Assembly: GCA_030538075.1 (NCBI GenBank)
Contig: JAUNUQ010000003.1
Coordinates: 1-64,000, forward strand
Length of the DNA: 64,000 bases
Direction: 5' to 3'
DNA from: Tissierellia bacterium
Lineage (GTDB): Bacteria > Bacillota > Clostridia > Tissierellales > Peptoniphilaceae
The position numbers and the translations under genes are program-made. Position 1 is the first letter of the stretch. Each line of letters begins with the position of its first letter. This document shows, in pieces, positions 1-8,975 of this stretch. The notes beneath the pieces were generated by a model, which searched no databases, was not told the DNA's origin, and saw only the letters and a program-made list of their open reading frames with translations.

Positions 1-1655
1 CCGGGCTATTTCGCATGCTCGTCCTATTGGGAGGGATTGTATTACTCACCTCTTTGCTCTCCTATGTCTACCGCAAGATGATGATCAAGATCTCGCTAGA
101 GGTCATCTATTCGATACGAAATCAGCTCTTTGGACATATGCAGAGCCTACCCCTATCCTTTTTTGACGAGGGATCCCAGGGGGAGTTGATGAGTCGATTC
201 ACGAATGACGTGGACAACCTCAATGAAGCTCTCTCTAATTCCATGCTCAACTTATTGTCCTCCTTCTTGACTTTAGGCGGGACCGTACTCGCCATGTTCT
301 TGCTCAGTCCACAGCTGTTTATCATCACTTTGATCACCCTCTTGGTCATGGGTTATTTGGCGAAGAAGATCGGGAGCACAAGCAAGAAATACTTCTCCGA
401 ACAACAGAAGAAGCTTGGGAGTCTCAATGGCTATATCGAAGAGATGGTCAAATGGCAAAAGGTCATCAAGGTCTTTCAATACGAAGATCGTGCTATCGAG
501 CGTTTTGGTGAGAAAAATGATGAACTGCGCAATGTACAGTACAGGGCGCAGGCATCAGCCATGTCGATGATGCCTACGATGATGAACCTCTCTCAAATCA
601 GTTATGCCGTCATCAGTATATTTGGCGGTATCTTTGCCGTAAGAGGTTTGTACGATATTGGCACATTAGTCGCCTATTTGCAGTATTCCAGGCAATTTAG
701 TGGCCCCATTGGAAACGCCACAGAAAATATCAACTCGATCTTCTCGGCTATGGCCGGTGCAGAACGGGTATTTCAACTCTTAGATCAACAGCCGGAGGTC
801 GACGAAGGCAGCATTCAATTGGTCCGAGTGCGTGAGGCGGGTGGTGAACTCATTGTCTGTGATGATATTCACTGCCTTCGCTGGGCATGGCAGGATCCAG
901 ACACGGGAGCTCTCACCCCGCTATGCGGCCGCATTGCCTTTGAAAATGTCTCCTTTAGCTATACCCCGGGTGTGCCCATTTTGAAGGACATCACCTTCTA
1001 TGTAGAGCCGGGGCAAAAGGTCGCTTTCGTAGGCTCTACCGGCGCGGGCAAGACGACGATTATGAATCTGATTACCCGTTTTTACGAAATCGACGAGGGC
1101 GTGATTACCTACGACAATATCGACATTCGAAAAATTCGCAAGGAGGATTTGCGCCAGGCCTTTGGCATCGTGTTGCAGGATGTCAATCTGTTCTCTGGCA
1201 CCATCGAAGACAATATTCGATACGGTAGGCCGAAAGCATCCCTAGAGGAAATTCAAAGGGCCAGCGAACTCTCCAACGCAGCGACTTTTATTTCTCATTT
1301 ACCAGATGGGATCAATACGGAGATCTCCGGTGGCGGATCAGATCTGTCCCAAGGAGAACGGCAATTGCTCTCCATAGCAAGGGCTGCAATCACCAACCCA
1401 CCTGCGCTCATCTTGGACGAGGCCACTTCATCTATTGACACCAGGACGGAGCGAATCGTTCAAGAGGGCATGTTCAACTTAATGGAAGGGCGGACCGTGC
1501 TGGTCATCGCACATAGACTCTCGACAATCTACGATTCGGACTGTATTTTCGTCATGGAGAATGGCGAGATCATCGAACGCGGTCCCCATGATCACCTCAT
1601 CAACGAGAGGGGACGCTATTACAATCTCTACACAGGTAGAGCGACTCTGACATAG
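1..1655 (+). CDS. ABC exporter, fused permease-ATPase (5' truncated)
   Basis: Half-transporter of the multidrug/lipid exporter type; two copies or a partner would form a membrane pump driven by ATP. The reading frame is open from the first bases, so the N-terminus lies outside the window; by family length about 60 residues are missing. Transmembrane segments fill the first half. The ATPase follows with Walker A GSTGAGKTT, a signature written as LSQGERQ, Walker B ALILDEATSS and the H-loop IAHRLST. A linker of about 35 residues with several cysteines and a WAWQDP motif separates the two halves; as I recall it, this linker and the SQGER signature are usual in one clostridial exporter subfamily. 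The stop lies 18 bases before the MATE gene, so the two exporters are probably co-transcribed. The substrate cannot be inferred. Confidence 0.9.
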   Translation, partial: GLFRMLVLLGGIVLLTSLLSYVYRKMMIKISLEVIYSIRNQLFGHMQSLPLSFFDEGSQGELMSRFTNDVDNLNEALSNSMLNLLSSFLTLGGTVLAMFLLSPQLFIITLITLLVMGYLAKKIGSTSKKYFSEQQKKLGSLNGYIEEMVKWQKVIKVFQYEDRAIERFGEKNDELRNVQYRAQASAMSMMPTMMNLSQISYAVISIFGGIFAVRGLYDIGTLVAYLQYSRQFSGPIGNATENINSIFSAMAGAERVFQLLDQQPEVDEGSIQLVRVREAGGELIVCDDIHCLRWAWQDPDTGALTPLCGRIAFENVSFSYTPGVPILKDITFYVEPGQKVAFVGSTGAGKTTIMNLITRFYEIDEGVITYDNIDIRKIRKEDLRQAFGIVLQDVNLFSGTIEDNIRYGRPKASLEEIQRASELSNAATFISHLPDGINTEISGGGSDLSQGERQLLSIARAAITNPPALILDEATSSIDTRTERIVQEGMFNLMEGRTVLVIAHRLSTIYDSDCIFVMENGEIIERGPHDHLINERGRYYNLYTGRATLT

Positions 1656-1673
1656 GAGATATCAGGAGGACGG

Positions 1674-3044
1674 ATGAGCAAAGAACTGGATTTGTTAACA
1701 GGGAGGATCACTCCCACCATCCTGCGATTGTCTGCTCCTCTGATGGGGACGACATTAGTGCAGATGGCATATTCCCTGATCGACGTGTTATGGCTCGGGC
1801 GACTGGGAACCCAAGCCGTCGCCGCTGTGGGAACCGCTGGATTCTTGTTCTGGCTGGCAGAGGCGGTGAGCAAAATACCCCGTGTGGGGATGAGTGTACT
1901 CACCGCTCAGCACTATGGTGCAGGTCGGAGAGAAGACGCCAAAGCGGATATTCGAAATGGGCTTCAGATGGCGATCATCCTGGGGCTACTCTACTCAGTG
2001 GCCATGATCCTCGGAAGGCAGCAGATCATTGGATTTTTTGGACTCGATCCCGTCGTCCATAAACTGGCCATTGACTATCTGGTCATCGTCGCAGCTGGTT
2101 TTGTGCTGACCTTTGTCAACCCCGTCCTATCAGCGGCATACTATAGTATTGGCAATAGTGTGACCCCCTTTCGAATCAATGTCTTGGGGTTGATCACCAA
2201 TATGATCCTAGATCCCGTCTTCATCTTCGGATTTGGACCGATACCTGGGTTGGGTGTTCGAGGGGCTGCGATCGCGACGGTGTTCGCACAAGGTCTGGTC
2301 ACGGCGCTGTTTCTGTCCATCATGCTCCGGGAACGGGACATCGTCTATCAATCTAAAGTCCTGTCAGCTCCAAATGGAAAGCTCTTTCGGCGCATCTTTC
2401 AACTGGGACTTCCGCCAGCTGTCAACTCGGGCATTCACTCCATTGCAGGCATTGTGCTCAATAAATACATGGCCGCCTATGGGGCAACTCCAGTGGCGGT
2501 GTACACAATTGGAGCTCAGGTAGAGTCCATCACCTGGATGACTGGGGATGGCTTGAGCGCAGGACTAGCTGCATTTATCGGACAAAACTACGGTGCAAAA
2601 AAATTGGAGCGGGTTCGCGGGGGAGCGAAGATGGGAATGCTTTTGATCTGCTCCCTGGGGACCATCGCAACCGTGCTGTTCCTCTTCTTTGGGGAGGAGA
2701 TCTTTCGGATCTTCATACCCGGTGACCCGGATGCCATCGCCATGGGGATCTACTATCTGTGGATTGTATCTGCATCCCAGATCCTGATGTCCATCGAGAT
2801 CGGTTCCACGGGGATACTGAGTGGATTGGGGGAGACCACTTTGCCCGGCATGATCGGGTCGGTGCTCAACCTGCTACGCATCCCCATGGCCTGGGTGTTT
2901 ATGTCCATCTTTGGAGTGATGGGAGTGTGGATGTCCATGTCCGCTTCAGCAGGACTAAAGGGAATTGCGATTCTCTTCGTATTGCGAAGGCAGACGAGGA
3001 ACCTTTCACAGAAATGGGTTTTAAAGACAGAGAATGGGGAATAA
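1674..3044 (+). CDS. MATE family efflux transporter
   Basis: A 456-residue integral membrane protein with about twelve hydrophobic segments in two similar halves, typical in length for cation-coupled MATE (NorM/DinF-like) drug exporters. The N-terminal part carries the family's PLMGTTLVQMAYSLID region, and an AAYYSIGNS segment follows in the first half. The start at 1674 has an AGGAGG-type ribosome site just upstream. It follows the ABC exporter after 18 bases and is followed closely by pncB. Substrate unknown. Confidence 0.92.
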   Translation: MSKELDLLTGRITPTILRLSAPLMGTTLVQMAYSLIDVLWLGRLGTQAVAAVGTAGFLFWLAEAVSKIPRVGMSVLTAQHYGAGRREDAKADIRNGLQMAIILGLLYSVAMILGRQQIIGFFGLDPVVHKLAIDYLVIVAAGFVLTFVNPVLSAAYYSIGNSVTPFRINVLGLITNMILDPVFIFGFGPIPGLGVRGAAIATVFAQGLVTALFLSIMLRERDIVYQSKVLSAPNGKLFRRIFQLGLPPAVNSGIHSIAGIVLNKYMAAYGATPVAVYTIGAQVESITWMTGDGLSAGLAAFIGQNYGAKKLERVRGGAKMGMLLICSLGTIATVLFLFFGEEIFRIFIPGDPDAIAMGIYYLWIVSASQILMSIEIGSTGILSGLGETTLPGMIGSVLNLLRIPMAWVFMSIFGVMGVWMSMSASAGLKGIAILFVLRRQTRNLSQKWVLKTENGE

Positions 3045-3072
3045 ACCAAGTAAGACCAATGAGGGGGATAAA

Positions 3073-4518
3073 ATGATCGACTGGACACAAGGTAGAAACC
3101 TGTCTATGCTGGCGGATTTCTATGAATTTACCATGGCAAATGCCTATTTAGAAAAGGGAATGGGGGATATTATCACCTATTTCGATCTGTATTTTCGAAC
3201 CGTCCCCGACGAGAGCGGATACGCAGTCGCCGCCGGATTGGAGCAGCTCGTAGAATATATTGACCACCTCCACTTCAGTGAAAAGGATATCGCTTATTTT
3301 CGTTCAAAGAATATGTTTTCAGAGGATTTCCTAGAATATCTGGCCAATTTTGAATTTCAATGTGATGTATGGGCCATACCGGAGGGCACGGCAGTCTTTC
3401 CGAATGAGCCACTCATCACAGTGCGTGGGCCAGCGGTACAGGCTCAACTCATCGAGACCATGGCTTTGATCTGCATCAACCATCAATCCCTGATCGCCTC
3501 CAAGGCGAGTCGAATCGTCCGAGCGGCAGCAGGGCGAGCGGTAATGGAGTTTGGCGCCCGAAGAGCCCAAGGGGCTGACGCAGCAACTCTAGGAGCTAGA
3601 GCAGCCTATATTGGCGGTGTCGTCGGCACCTCGAATACTCTGACGGACAAACATTACCAGGTACCTGCCCTAGGGACCATGGCCCACTCCTGGGTGATGA
3701 TGTTTCCGACGGAATACGATGCCTTTAAAGCCTATGCAGAGGTCTTTCCAGATTCGGTGACCCTGCTGGTCGATACCTATAATACATTAAAAGAGGGCGT
3801 TCCAAATGCCATTCGCGTCTTTGACGACGTGCTTAAACCCATGGGGAAACGTCCCGTTGCCATCCGTTTAGACAGTGGGGACATCGCCTACTTGTCCAAA
3901 CAGGCGCGGATCATGCTCGATGAAGCTGGATACGAAGACTGTAAAATCGTCGCCTCCAATTCATTGGATGAATACACGATTCGGGATGTGCTGGAGCAAG
4001 GGGCCAAACTAGACTCCTTTGGCGTTGGAGAAAGGCTGATCACTGCCAAATCCAATCCCGTCTTTGGCGGTGTATACAAATTGGTTGCCGTAGAAGAAGA
4101 GGGGAAGATCATCCCCAAGATCAAGATCAGCGAAAATGTCGAGAAGATCACCACCCCGGGCTTTAAGACCATCTATAGGCTCTATGATCGAAAGACCGGA
4201 AAAGCCGAAGCGGACCTGATCACCCTCCACGATGAAGAGATCGACGACTCGAAGGACCTGGAGATCTTCCACCCCATCCACACCTGGAAGCGAAAGACCC
4301 TGAGCAATTTCAAGGCTCGAAAACTCCATATCAAGGTGTATGAACAGGGCAAGCGCATCTGCGAATTACCCTCCCTCGAAGAGATCGTCGAATACCAAAA
4401 AACAGAGGTTGACTCCCTCTGGGAAGAAGTGACCCGGCTCGACCGTCCCCATCTCTACATCGTGGACCTGTCACTAAAGCTATGGGAGATCAAAGACCGA
4501 CTATTGAACGCAAGATAG
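3073..4518 (+). CDS. pncB: nicotinate phosphoribosyltransferase
   Basis: Converts nicotinate and PRPP to nicotinate mononucleotide, the first step of NAD salvage (Preiss-Handler pathway); ATP hydrolysis stimulates it through a phosphohistidine. The 481-residue protein opens with the family's LADFYEFTMANAY region, has an FGARRAQG motif and a GTMAHSW motif whose His205 is the likely phosphorylated residue, then RLDSGD near the PRPP/product site. I chose the ATG at 3073, behind GAGGGGG, over an upstream in-frame ATG at 3034 that overlaps the MATE gene. The stop codon touches the start of the repeat that bounds the downstream island, so the 3' flank has been remodelled although the gene itself looks intact. 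Confidence 0.95.
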   Translation: MIDWTQGRNLSMLADFYEFTMANAYLEKGMGDIITYFDLYFRTVPDESGYAVAAGLEQLVEYIDHLHFSEKDIAYFRSKNMFSEDFLEYLANFEFQCDVWAIPEGTAVFPNEPLITVRGPAVQAQLIETMALICINHQSLIASKASRIVRAAAGRAVMEFGARRAQGADAATLGARAAYIGGVVGTSNTLTDKHYQVPALGTMAHSWVMMFPTEYDAFKAYAEVFPDSVTLLVDTYNTLKEGVPNAIRVFDDVLKPMGKRPVAIRLDSGDIAYLSKQARIMLDEAGYEDCKIVASNSLDEYTIRDVLEQGAKLDSFGVGERLITAKSNPVFGGVYKLVAVEEEGKIIPKIKISENVEKITTPGFKTIYRLYDRKTGKAEADLITLHDEEIDDSKDLEIFHPIHTWKRKTLSNFKARKLHIKVYEQGKRICELPSLEEIVEYQKTEVDSLWEEVTRLDRPHLYIVDLSLKLWEIKDRLLNAR

Positions 4519-4704
4519 ATCATTTGGGGACGTATAATTTTTGATCCCTTGATCAATTCTTGATATAAAAGCATCAATAAACAAGTAGAGATTTAAGTGT
4601 CTTCAGCGTGGATTTGGATCATGATCAGAAACCGACGAATAGCGCACCCGCATTCGCTTTTCTGATAAAGCAGATGACATAATCGCAAAATAAGACTAGA
4701 ATAT

Positions 4705-4749
4705 AAAAGTCGCCCTTTGCAGGGATTCCCATGCGAAGGGCGACTTTTG
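4705..4749. terminator. Bidirectional terminator (left border copy)
   Basis: Hairpin with arms AAAAGTCGCCCTTTGC and GCGAAGGGCGACTTTT; A-rich on one side and T-rich on the other, so it can stop transcription both ways. It serves pncB and, in the other copy, the NlpC/P60 gene. Confidence 0.8.
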
Positions 4750-4768
4750 TTTCGAACATCTTCTTTAT

Positions 4769-4905
4769 CTAAATCCCCGACACCCTAAAGAATGCCGAGA
4801 ACATACCTGCAAAGTTGCCGTAACCTGCTGGGATGCCCCAGTCTTTGGCTTCGAAGACTTTGCCGTCTCCCATATAGATGGCCAGGTGGCCGTAGGAGTA
4901 GCAGA
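4769..4905 (-). pseudogene. 3' fragment of NlpC/P60 cell-wall gene
   Basis: Encodes only the last 45 residues of the cell-wall protein whose full gene is at 13395-14894, including the GHLAIYMGDG segment with the catalytic histidine, and ends with the same TAG stop. It has no start, no signal peptide and no catalytic cysteine, so it is a non-functional duplicate. Beyond 4905 (upstream in its frame) the DNA is unrelated to the full gene. It marks the left border of the accessory island. Confidence 0.85.
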
Positions 4906-5172
4906 CGTGTTGAGATTGCATTATATTCAAAATAAGTGTATATTATCCCCAAAGAGTTTTATCAATGGGCAGTAAACTATTCTTCCATTGATCGTCTTTG
5001 TTTGAGTGGAAGATCATCTTCTTGTTAATGTGTACAATTCTTCTTCCTTCTTCGCTATAACTCAGGAGAGTATTCAAAGATATGATTTTGAGTTTGCGTG
5101 AAATATAATGTAATAGATTGTGCTTTTTCAGAGTGATAACCAGTATTTTTCAAGAATTGTGGGGAGAATTTG

Positions 5173-6069
5173 ATGAATTTACAATATATGCGTGAGTATA
5201 TTGAATTGGTGGAAACACTGAATTTTACCGCTGCTGCTAATAAATTATTTATTACTCAGCCAACACTCAGTAGACATATTTCGAATATTGAAGAAGAAAT
5301 TGGTACTCAACTTCTCTTTCGAACGAAACATAAGGTGGAAGTAACTGAATTTGGGAAGTATGTTTATGAGAACTTCAAAAACATTATCAAAATATATGAT
5401 GAGGTTATAAGTACTTCTACCGCTCATTTATCTGGATTTGAGGGGGAATTAAAACTGGGAATGCTATATTACTGTATAGACGAATATGTTACACCATTAA
5501 TAAAATCATTTAAACGAACATATCCAAATATTAATATTGAACTTTTATCATTACAACCGGATGGAGTTAAGGAATGTCTACAAAAGGACGAAGTTGATGT
5601 TGGAGTGGTAATGGATGTAGATTATGATGCTGCTTTTCATGAAATATACAACATTCAAAAACTAAGGCGTGAGAAATTGTCTGTGTTGATGTCGTTAGAT
5701 CATCCATTCGCAAAGGAGAAACAAATAAATATTCTTAAGTTAAAAGGTGAGAAATTTATCTTTTTTAAGTTATATCGCGAATTAAATGAGTATATTTCTA
5801 AATTATTAACTGCGAATGGTGTTACGCACGATGATTACTTGGTAACAGATCAAGTAGATACAATTGCTTATACGATAGTTGAAACGAAAGGTGTTTCTAT
5901 AGTACCAAGCCACTTAAAGAACATGCGTAGAGATGATGTCATCCTGATCGAAATCGAAAATGAAGACTTTTATATCGATATGGGAATTGCATACAAATCA
6001 AAAAATGAAAACCCCTCTTTGCCTCTTCTTCTGAAGGAAACAATTCGGGTGTTTCCGCTGAAATTATAA
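5173..6069 (+). CDS. LysR family transcriptional regulator
   Basis: A 298-residue LysR-type regulator: winged helix-turn-helix in the first 60 residues (FTAAANKLFITQPTLSRHI), then a two-lobed effector-binding domain. The ATG at 5173 lies six bases behind GGGGAG and is preferred to the TTG one codon earlier. It precedes the first LigM-like gene on the same strand and is a clear paralogue of the regulator at 7837-8715, sharing the long recognition-helix region and LLYYHV/MLYYCI-type inducer-domain start. It probably controls the neighbouring demethylase-like gene; the inducer is unknown. Codon use is strongly AT-rich compared with the genes left of 4518. Confidence 0.9.
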   Translation: MNLQYMREYIELVETLNFTAAANKLFITQPTLSRHISNIEEEIGTQLLFRTKHKVEVTEFGKYVYENFKNIIKIYDEVISTSTAHLSGFEGELKLGMLYYCIDEYVTPLIKSFKRTYPNINIELLSLQPDGVKECLQKDEVDVGVVMDVDYDAAFHEIYNIQKLRREKLSVLMSLDHPFAKEKQINILKLKGEKFIFFKLYRELNEYISKLLTANGVTHDDYLVTDQVDTIAYTIVETKGVSIVPSHLKNMRRDDVILIEIENEDFYIDMGIAYKSKNENPSLPLLLKETIRVFPLKL

Positions 6070-6265
6070 AGAGATCGGAAGTAGATTGGGACAAATTGGT
6101 TATGCAATTACTGGATAACGTTTGCGAAAACTAGAATTTCAATTAATTCAAGATTCATGTTAGACTTTTATTAGGATAGAGCTCATCCTGTAATATTGCG
6201 AGAAGATGTTGAACTCGATCAATTCTTCGAGAGGAATGTGTGATAATATTAAAGGAGACTGGAAA

Positions 6266-7648
6266 ATGCAGAACAAAAGCAAACGATATTTAAAGCATAC
6301 ACCCTATGTTCCATATGACAATAGCTGCTACACTTACGTTATGAGTGAGGGAGGTGCCATCTCTTCTTTTGTTGGAGGTGGGGTCACACCCTATGAATAC
6401 ACTGGCTGGGAAGATGAATGCTTATCATGGCATGAAAACTGTTTTATTCATGCAGGATTAAACCCTACTACGACAAGTATTGTTAAAGGTCCTGATGCTC
6501 TAAAACTTTTTTCGGATAACAGCGTAAATAGTTATAACAACTTCAAGATTGGTCGATCAAAACATGTGATCATGTGCGATGAGAATGGCAAGATCGTGAT
6601 TCATGGAGTTTGTCAACGATTAGCAGAGGATGAATTCAGAACCTATTGGCTTTCGCCATGGGTAGATTTTCTTCTTAGCACGGGAGATTATAATGCGTCC
6701 GTTGAGAACATCACAGGTGAAACATTTCTCTATCAATTAGGTGGGCCAAGATCTCTAGAAGTTATCGAAAATGCATGCCAAGAAGACTTGCATGATATAC
6801 GTTTTCTCGGTTTCAAGGATACAATAATTGCAGGAAAAAAAGTTACCGTTTATAGAATTGGAATGTGTGGAACACTGGCGTACGAAGTTCATGGACTGAC
6901 AGAGGATTGTCTTGATGTCTACGATGCATTACTAAAGGCTGGAGAAGCATTTGGAATTCGAAAACTTGGTCGAAATGCATATCGGGTTGTTCATACAGAA
7001 GGCGGTTTTCCACAAATTTTCTATCACTTTCCGTTCGCGATGTGGGATGGATTAATGGAATATGTCGGTGCGCAAGAAGATATTTACGGGCTAGCTCCCT
7101 TTGCTTTCTCTGGGAGTGCAGCTGATTTGCCTTATCCAGAGCAGCTGAGAAGTCCGATCGAAGTGGGTTGGAGTCATATGGTAAAATTTGATCATGACTT
7201 TACTGGGAAGGATGCCCTTGAAAAGGAAATGGAAAATCCAAAACGAACAATGGTAACATTAGAATGGAATCACGATGACCTATTGGATATATACAGATCA
7301 CAGTTTTCCAAAGAAGATGCCTGTTCGACGATGAAATGGTCGGAGGATTTCGACTTTTATCTTGGAAGTTCGAATTTTCACATCGATAAAGTGCTCAATC
7401 AGGAGGATGACTTAATTGGCCTCGCTTCTGGTAGACTTTTTAGTCCATATTATCGAGAAATGATATCTCTTTGTAGTATTGACATCGCATATGCAAATAT
7501 CGGCACAGAAGTTACAGTACTATGGGGAGAAGTCGGTACAAAACAGAAAAAGATTCGAGCTAAGGTGGCTAGATTCCCCTATATTGATAAGAATCGAAAT
7601 GAAGATGTGAATACGGATTCTATACCGAGATTAAACATTAATAAGTAG
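6266..7648 (+). CDS. LigM/GcvT-fold demethylase-like protein (copy 1)
   Basis: A 460-residue member of the aminomethyltransferase (GcvT) fold family. Several stretches match the tetrahydrofolate-dependent aromatic O-demethylases LigM/DesA from memory: GPDALKLFSDN near the N-terminus, LAEDEF, FLYQLGGPRSLEVIE, the RIGMCGTLAYEVHG loop and, at the C-terminal barrel, MVKFDHDFTGKDALE and VTVLWGE. Tyr239 lies in an AYRVVHTEGG segment that aligns with the tyrosine-bearing AYPSNTLESG segment of LigM. By analogy it would move a methyl group from a methoxy or methylamine-type substrate to tetrahydrofolate in the cytoplasm; the substrate is not known. The start at 6266 follows AAAGGAG; an in-frame ATG 20 codons upstream lacks a good site. 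It is extensively similar to the protein at 10677. Confidence 0.75.
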   Translation: MQNKSKRYLKHTPYVPYDNSCYTYVMSEGGAISSFVGGGVTPYEYTGWEDECLSWHENCFIHAGLNPTTTSIVKGPDALKLFSDNSVNSYNNFKIGRSKHVIMCDENGKIVIHGVCQRLAEDEFRTYWLSPWVDFLLSTGDYNASVENITGETFLYQLGGPRSLEVIENACQEDLHDIRFLGFKDTIIAGKKVTVYRIGMCGTLAYEVHGLTEDCLDVYDALLKAGEAFGIRKLGRNAYRVVHTEGGFPQIFYHFPFAMWDGLMEYVGAQEDIYGLAPFAFSGSAADLPYPEQLRSPIEVGWSHMVKFDHDFTGKDALEKEMENPKRTMVTLEWNHDDLLDIYRSQFSKEDACSTMKWSEDFDFYLGSSNFHIDKVLNQEDDLIGLASGRLFSPYYREMISLCSIDIAYANIGTEVTVLWGEVGTKQKKIRAKVARFPYIDKNRNEDVNTDSIPRLNINK

Positions 7649-7696
7649 AACTAACTACAGGTTGCCATTTCAGAGACCGTGAATCAAGAGAAAAAA

Positions 7697-7739
7697 TTAG
7701 GAGTATCCATTAGCAATATATGGGACTCCTAGTTTTTTA
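7697..7739. terminator. Terminator between convergent genes
   Basis: Imperfect hairpin TAGGAGTATCCAT / ATGGGACTCCTA followed by GTTTTTTATTTT, and preceded by an A-run, lying between the first LigM-like gene and the convergent LysR gene; it can serve both. Confidence 0.7.
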
Positions 7740-7836
7740 TTTTGATTATAACGATTCGAGAATTATAAAGAGGGATCTCTTTTGCTACCTTCGGCTACTA
7801 TTGAGGATAATTTAATGTTCGGTGTGATTATGATGA

Positions 7837-8715
7837 TTAAAACTTTATTGATGACATCAATCTCAAGAATTCGGGGAGAGCGGCGTTATTGTGATCACCA
7901 CGGTAAATAAAACAGGTATTAACTTTGAACGACGGATCATTAATCTCTTTGTAGATGATATCTTCTCTTTGCATATAGTGAATTGCTGCGGGTACAATCG
8001 CAAATCCATTTGTCTCGTTAACTGTCAAATGAAGCAAATCGATGTTTTCACAAATAGCACAGTGATCAATTTTAACGCCTCGAGATTCAAGCAAATTCTT
8101 AGCATATTTACTTATTTCGCTATCCTTTATCATTATAAAAGTATTGTTCGATAGATCTGCTGGCATAATTTCTTCTACATTCGCAAGGGGATGGGCATTG
8201 GATAAAACTACTACGAGCTTTTCTTCGTTTAAAGGTTGATATTCCACAAAAGGAGGTCTGATTTTTGGTAAATTCCAGTAAATTGCAATATCGATAGTTT
8301 TGTTTTCAAGTGATTCTAGCATTTCCTTTGGTTGGTAAGAGCTAAATGAGACTTCGATGCTAGGGTAACCCTCCTTCATCTTTTTGAGGATATTTTTTGC
8401 ATATATTTCTACATGATAATACAGTAAACCTAACCGAATCGTACCAGTTAATCCTTTCGTATAAAGCTCTACGTTCTTAATAGCATGATCATAATCTGTA
8501 ATTATTTTCTTGAAGTTTTCATAGGTTTTTACACCGATTTCTGTCAATGCCACATTATGCGTTGTTCGAACTAAAAGCTTCGCTCCTACAATTTCTTCGA
8601 TTTTTGCGATATGCCTACTTAACGCTGACTGGTTAATGAAAAGCTTTTCTGCAGTTCTGGTGTAATTCAATTCCTCGGATAGTATTACAAATTCGCGGAT
8701 GTATTCAATATCCAT
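7837..8715 (-). CDS. LysR family transcriptional regulator
   Basis: A 292-residue LysR-type regulator with an N-terminal helix-turn-helix (YTRTAEKLFINQSALSRHI) and a C-terminal effector domain. The ATG at 8715 has GAGGTGAG upstream. It is divergent from the sodium symporter at 8976, the usual arrangement for a LysR protein controlling the facing promoter, here probably the symporter - LigM-like - permease cluster. It is paralogous to the regulator at 5173, which fits a duplicated regulator-plus-demethylase module. AT-rich like the rest of the island. Inducer unknown. Confidence 0.9.
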   Translation of the reverse strand: MDIEYIREFVILSEELNYTRTAEKLFINQSALSRHIAKIEEIVGAKLLVRTTHNVALTEIGVKTYENFKKIITDYDHAIKNVELYTKGLTGTIRLGLLYYHVEIYAKNILKKMKEGYPSIEVSFSSYQPKEMLESLENKTIDIAIYWNLPKIRPPFVEYQPLNEEKLVVVLSNAHPLANVEEIMPADLSNNTFIMIKDSEISKYAKNLLESRGVKIDHCAICENIDLLHLTVNETNGFAIVPAAIHYMQREDIIYKEINDPSFKVNTCFIYRGDHNNAALPEFLRLMSSIKF

Positions 8716-8975
8716 AAACTCACCTCATTCAAGTTGATAATAAGAGTTTTCAAACGGTCTTGTTATGCGATTTCTACATAACATCTTGCGGTATTGTCAT
8801 TTCTCTTTCCCTAAGTGAAGAGTTATACTCTATTTAGAAACCAGCAAATACATTCGTTACGTGAATGAGAACACGAACTATGAAATCGTATGGCATCGAG
8901 CAGGGGTTTAGATGCTAGATACTTATTAATAGTCTCGAAACGGATGGGTTCAAGTTAAAGGAAAAAGGAGAAGAA
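8716..8975. promoter_or_regulatory. Divergent LysR/symporter control region
   Basis: A 260-nt AT-rich gap between the divergent regulator and symporter genes. LysR proteins normally bind a T-N11-A type dyad in such regions. No box stands out enough to name, so this is assigned by position only. Confidence 0.45.

Larger units (their letters stand above)
4517..4905. repeat. Island border repeat, left copy
   Basis: About 389 nt that recur, with scattered differences, at 13148-13531. It contains, in order, a short IS-like end beginning CATTTGGGGACG, about 150 nt of intergenic DNA, a strong terminator hairpin and, on the minus strand, the last 45 codons of the NlpC/P60 cell-wall gene. The coding part appears identical in both copies, while the intergenic part has substitutions and small indels. 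Similarity stops abruptly after GGAGTAGCAGA at 4905. The copy is best explained as the leftover half of a duplication created when the island inserted. Confidence 0.85.

Noticed and set aside
820..940. Cysteine-containing linker in the ABC exporter as a novel insertion
   Set aside because: From memory, similar WAW-containing linkers and SQGER signatures occur in many clostridial exporters, so it is a family trait.
4906..5172. Search for an integrase or excisionase gene at the left edge of the island
   Set aside because: Only AT-rich non-coding sequence was found; no recombinase gene or att-like short repeat within the island.
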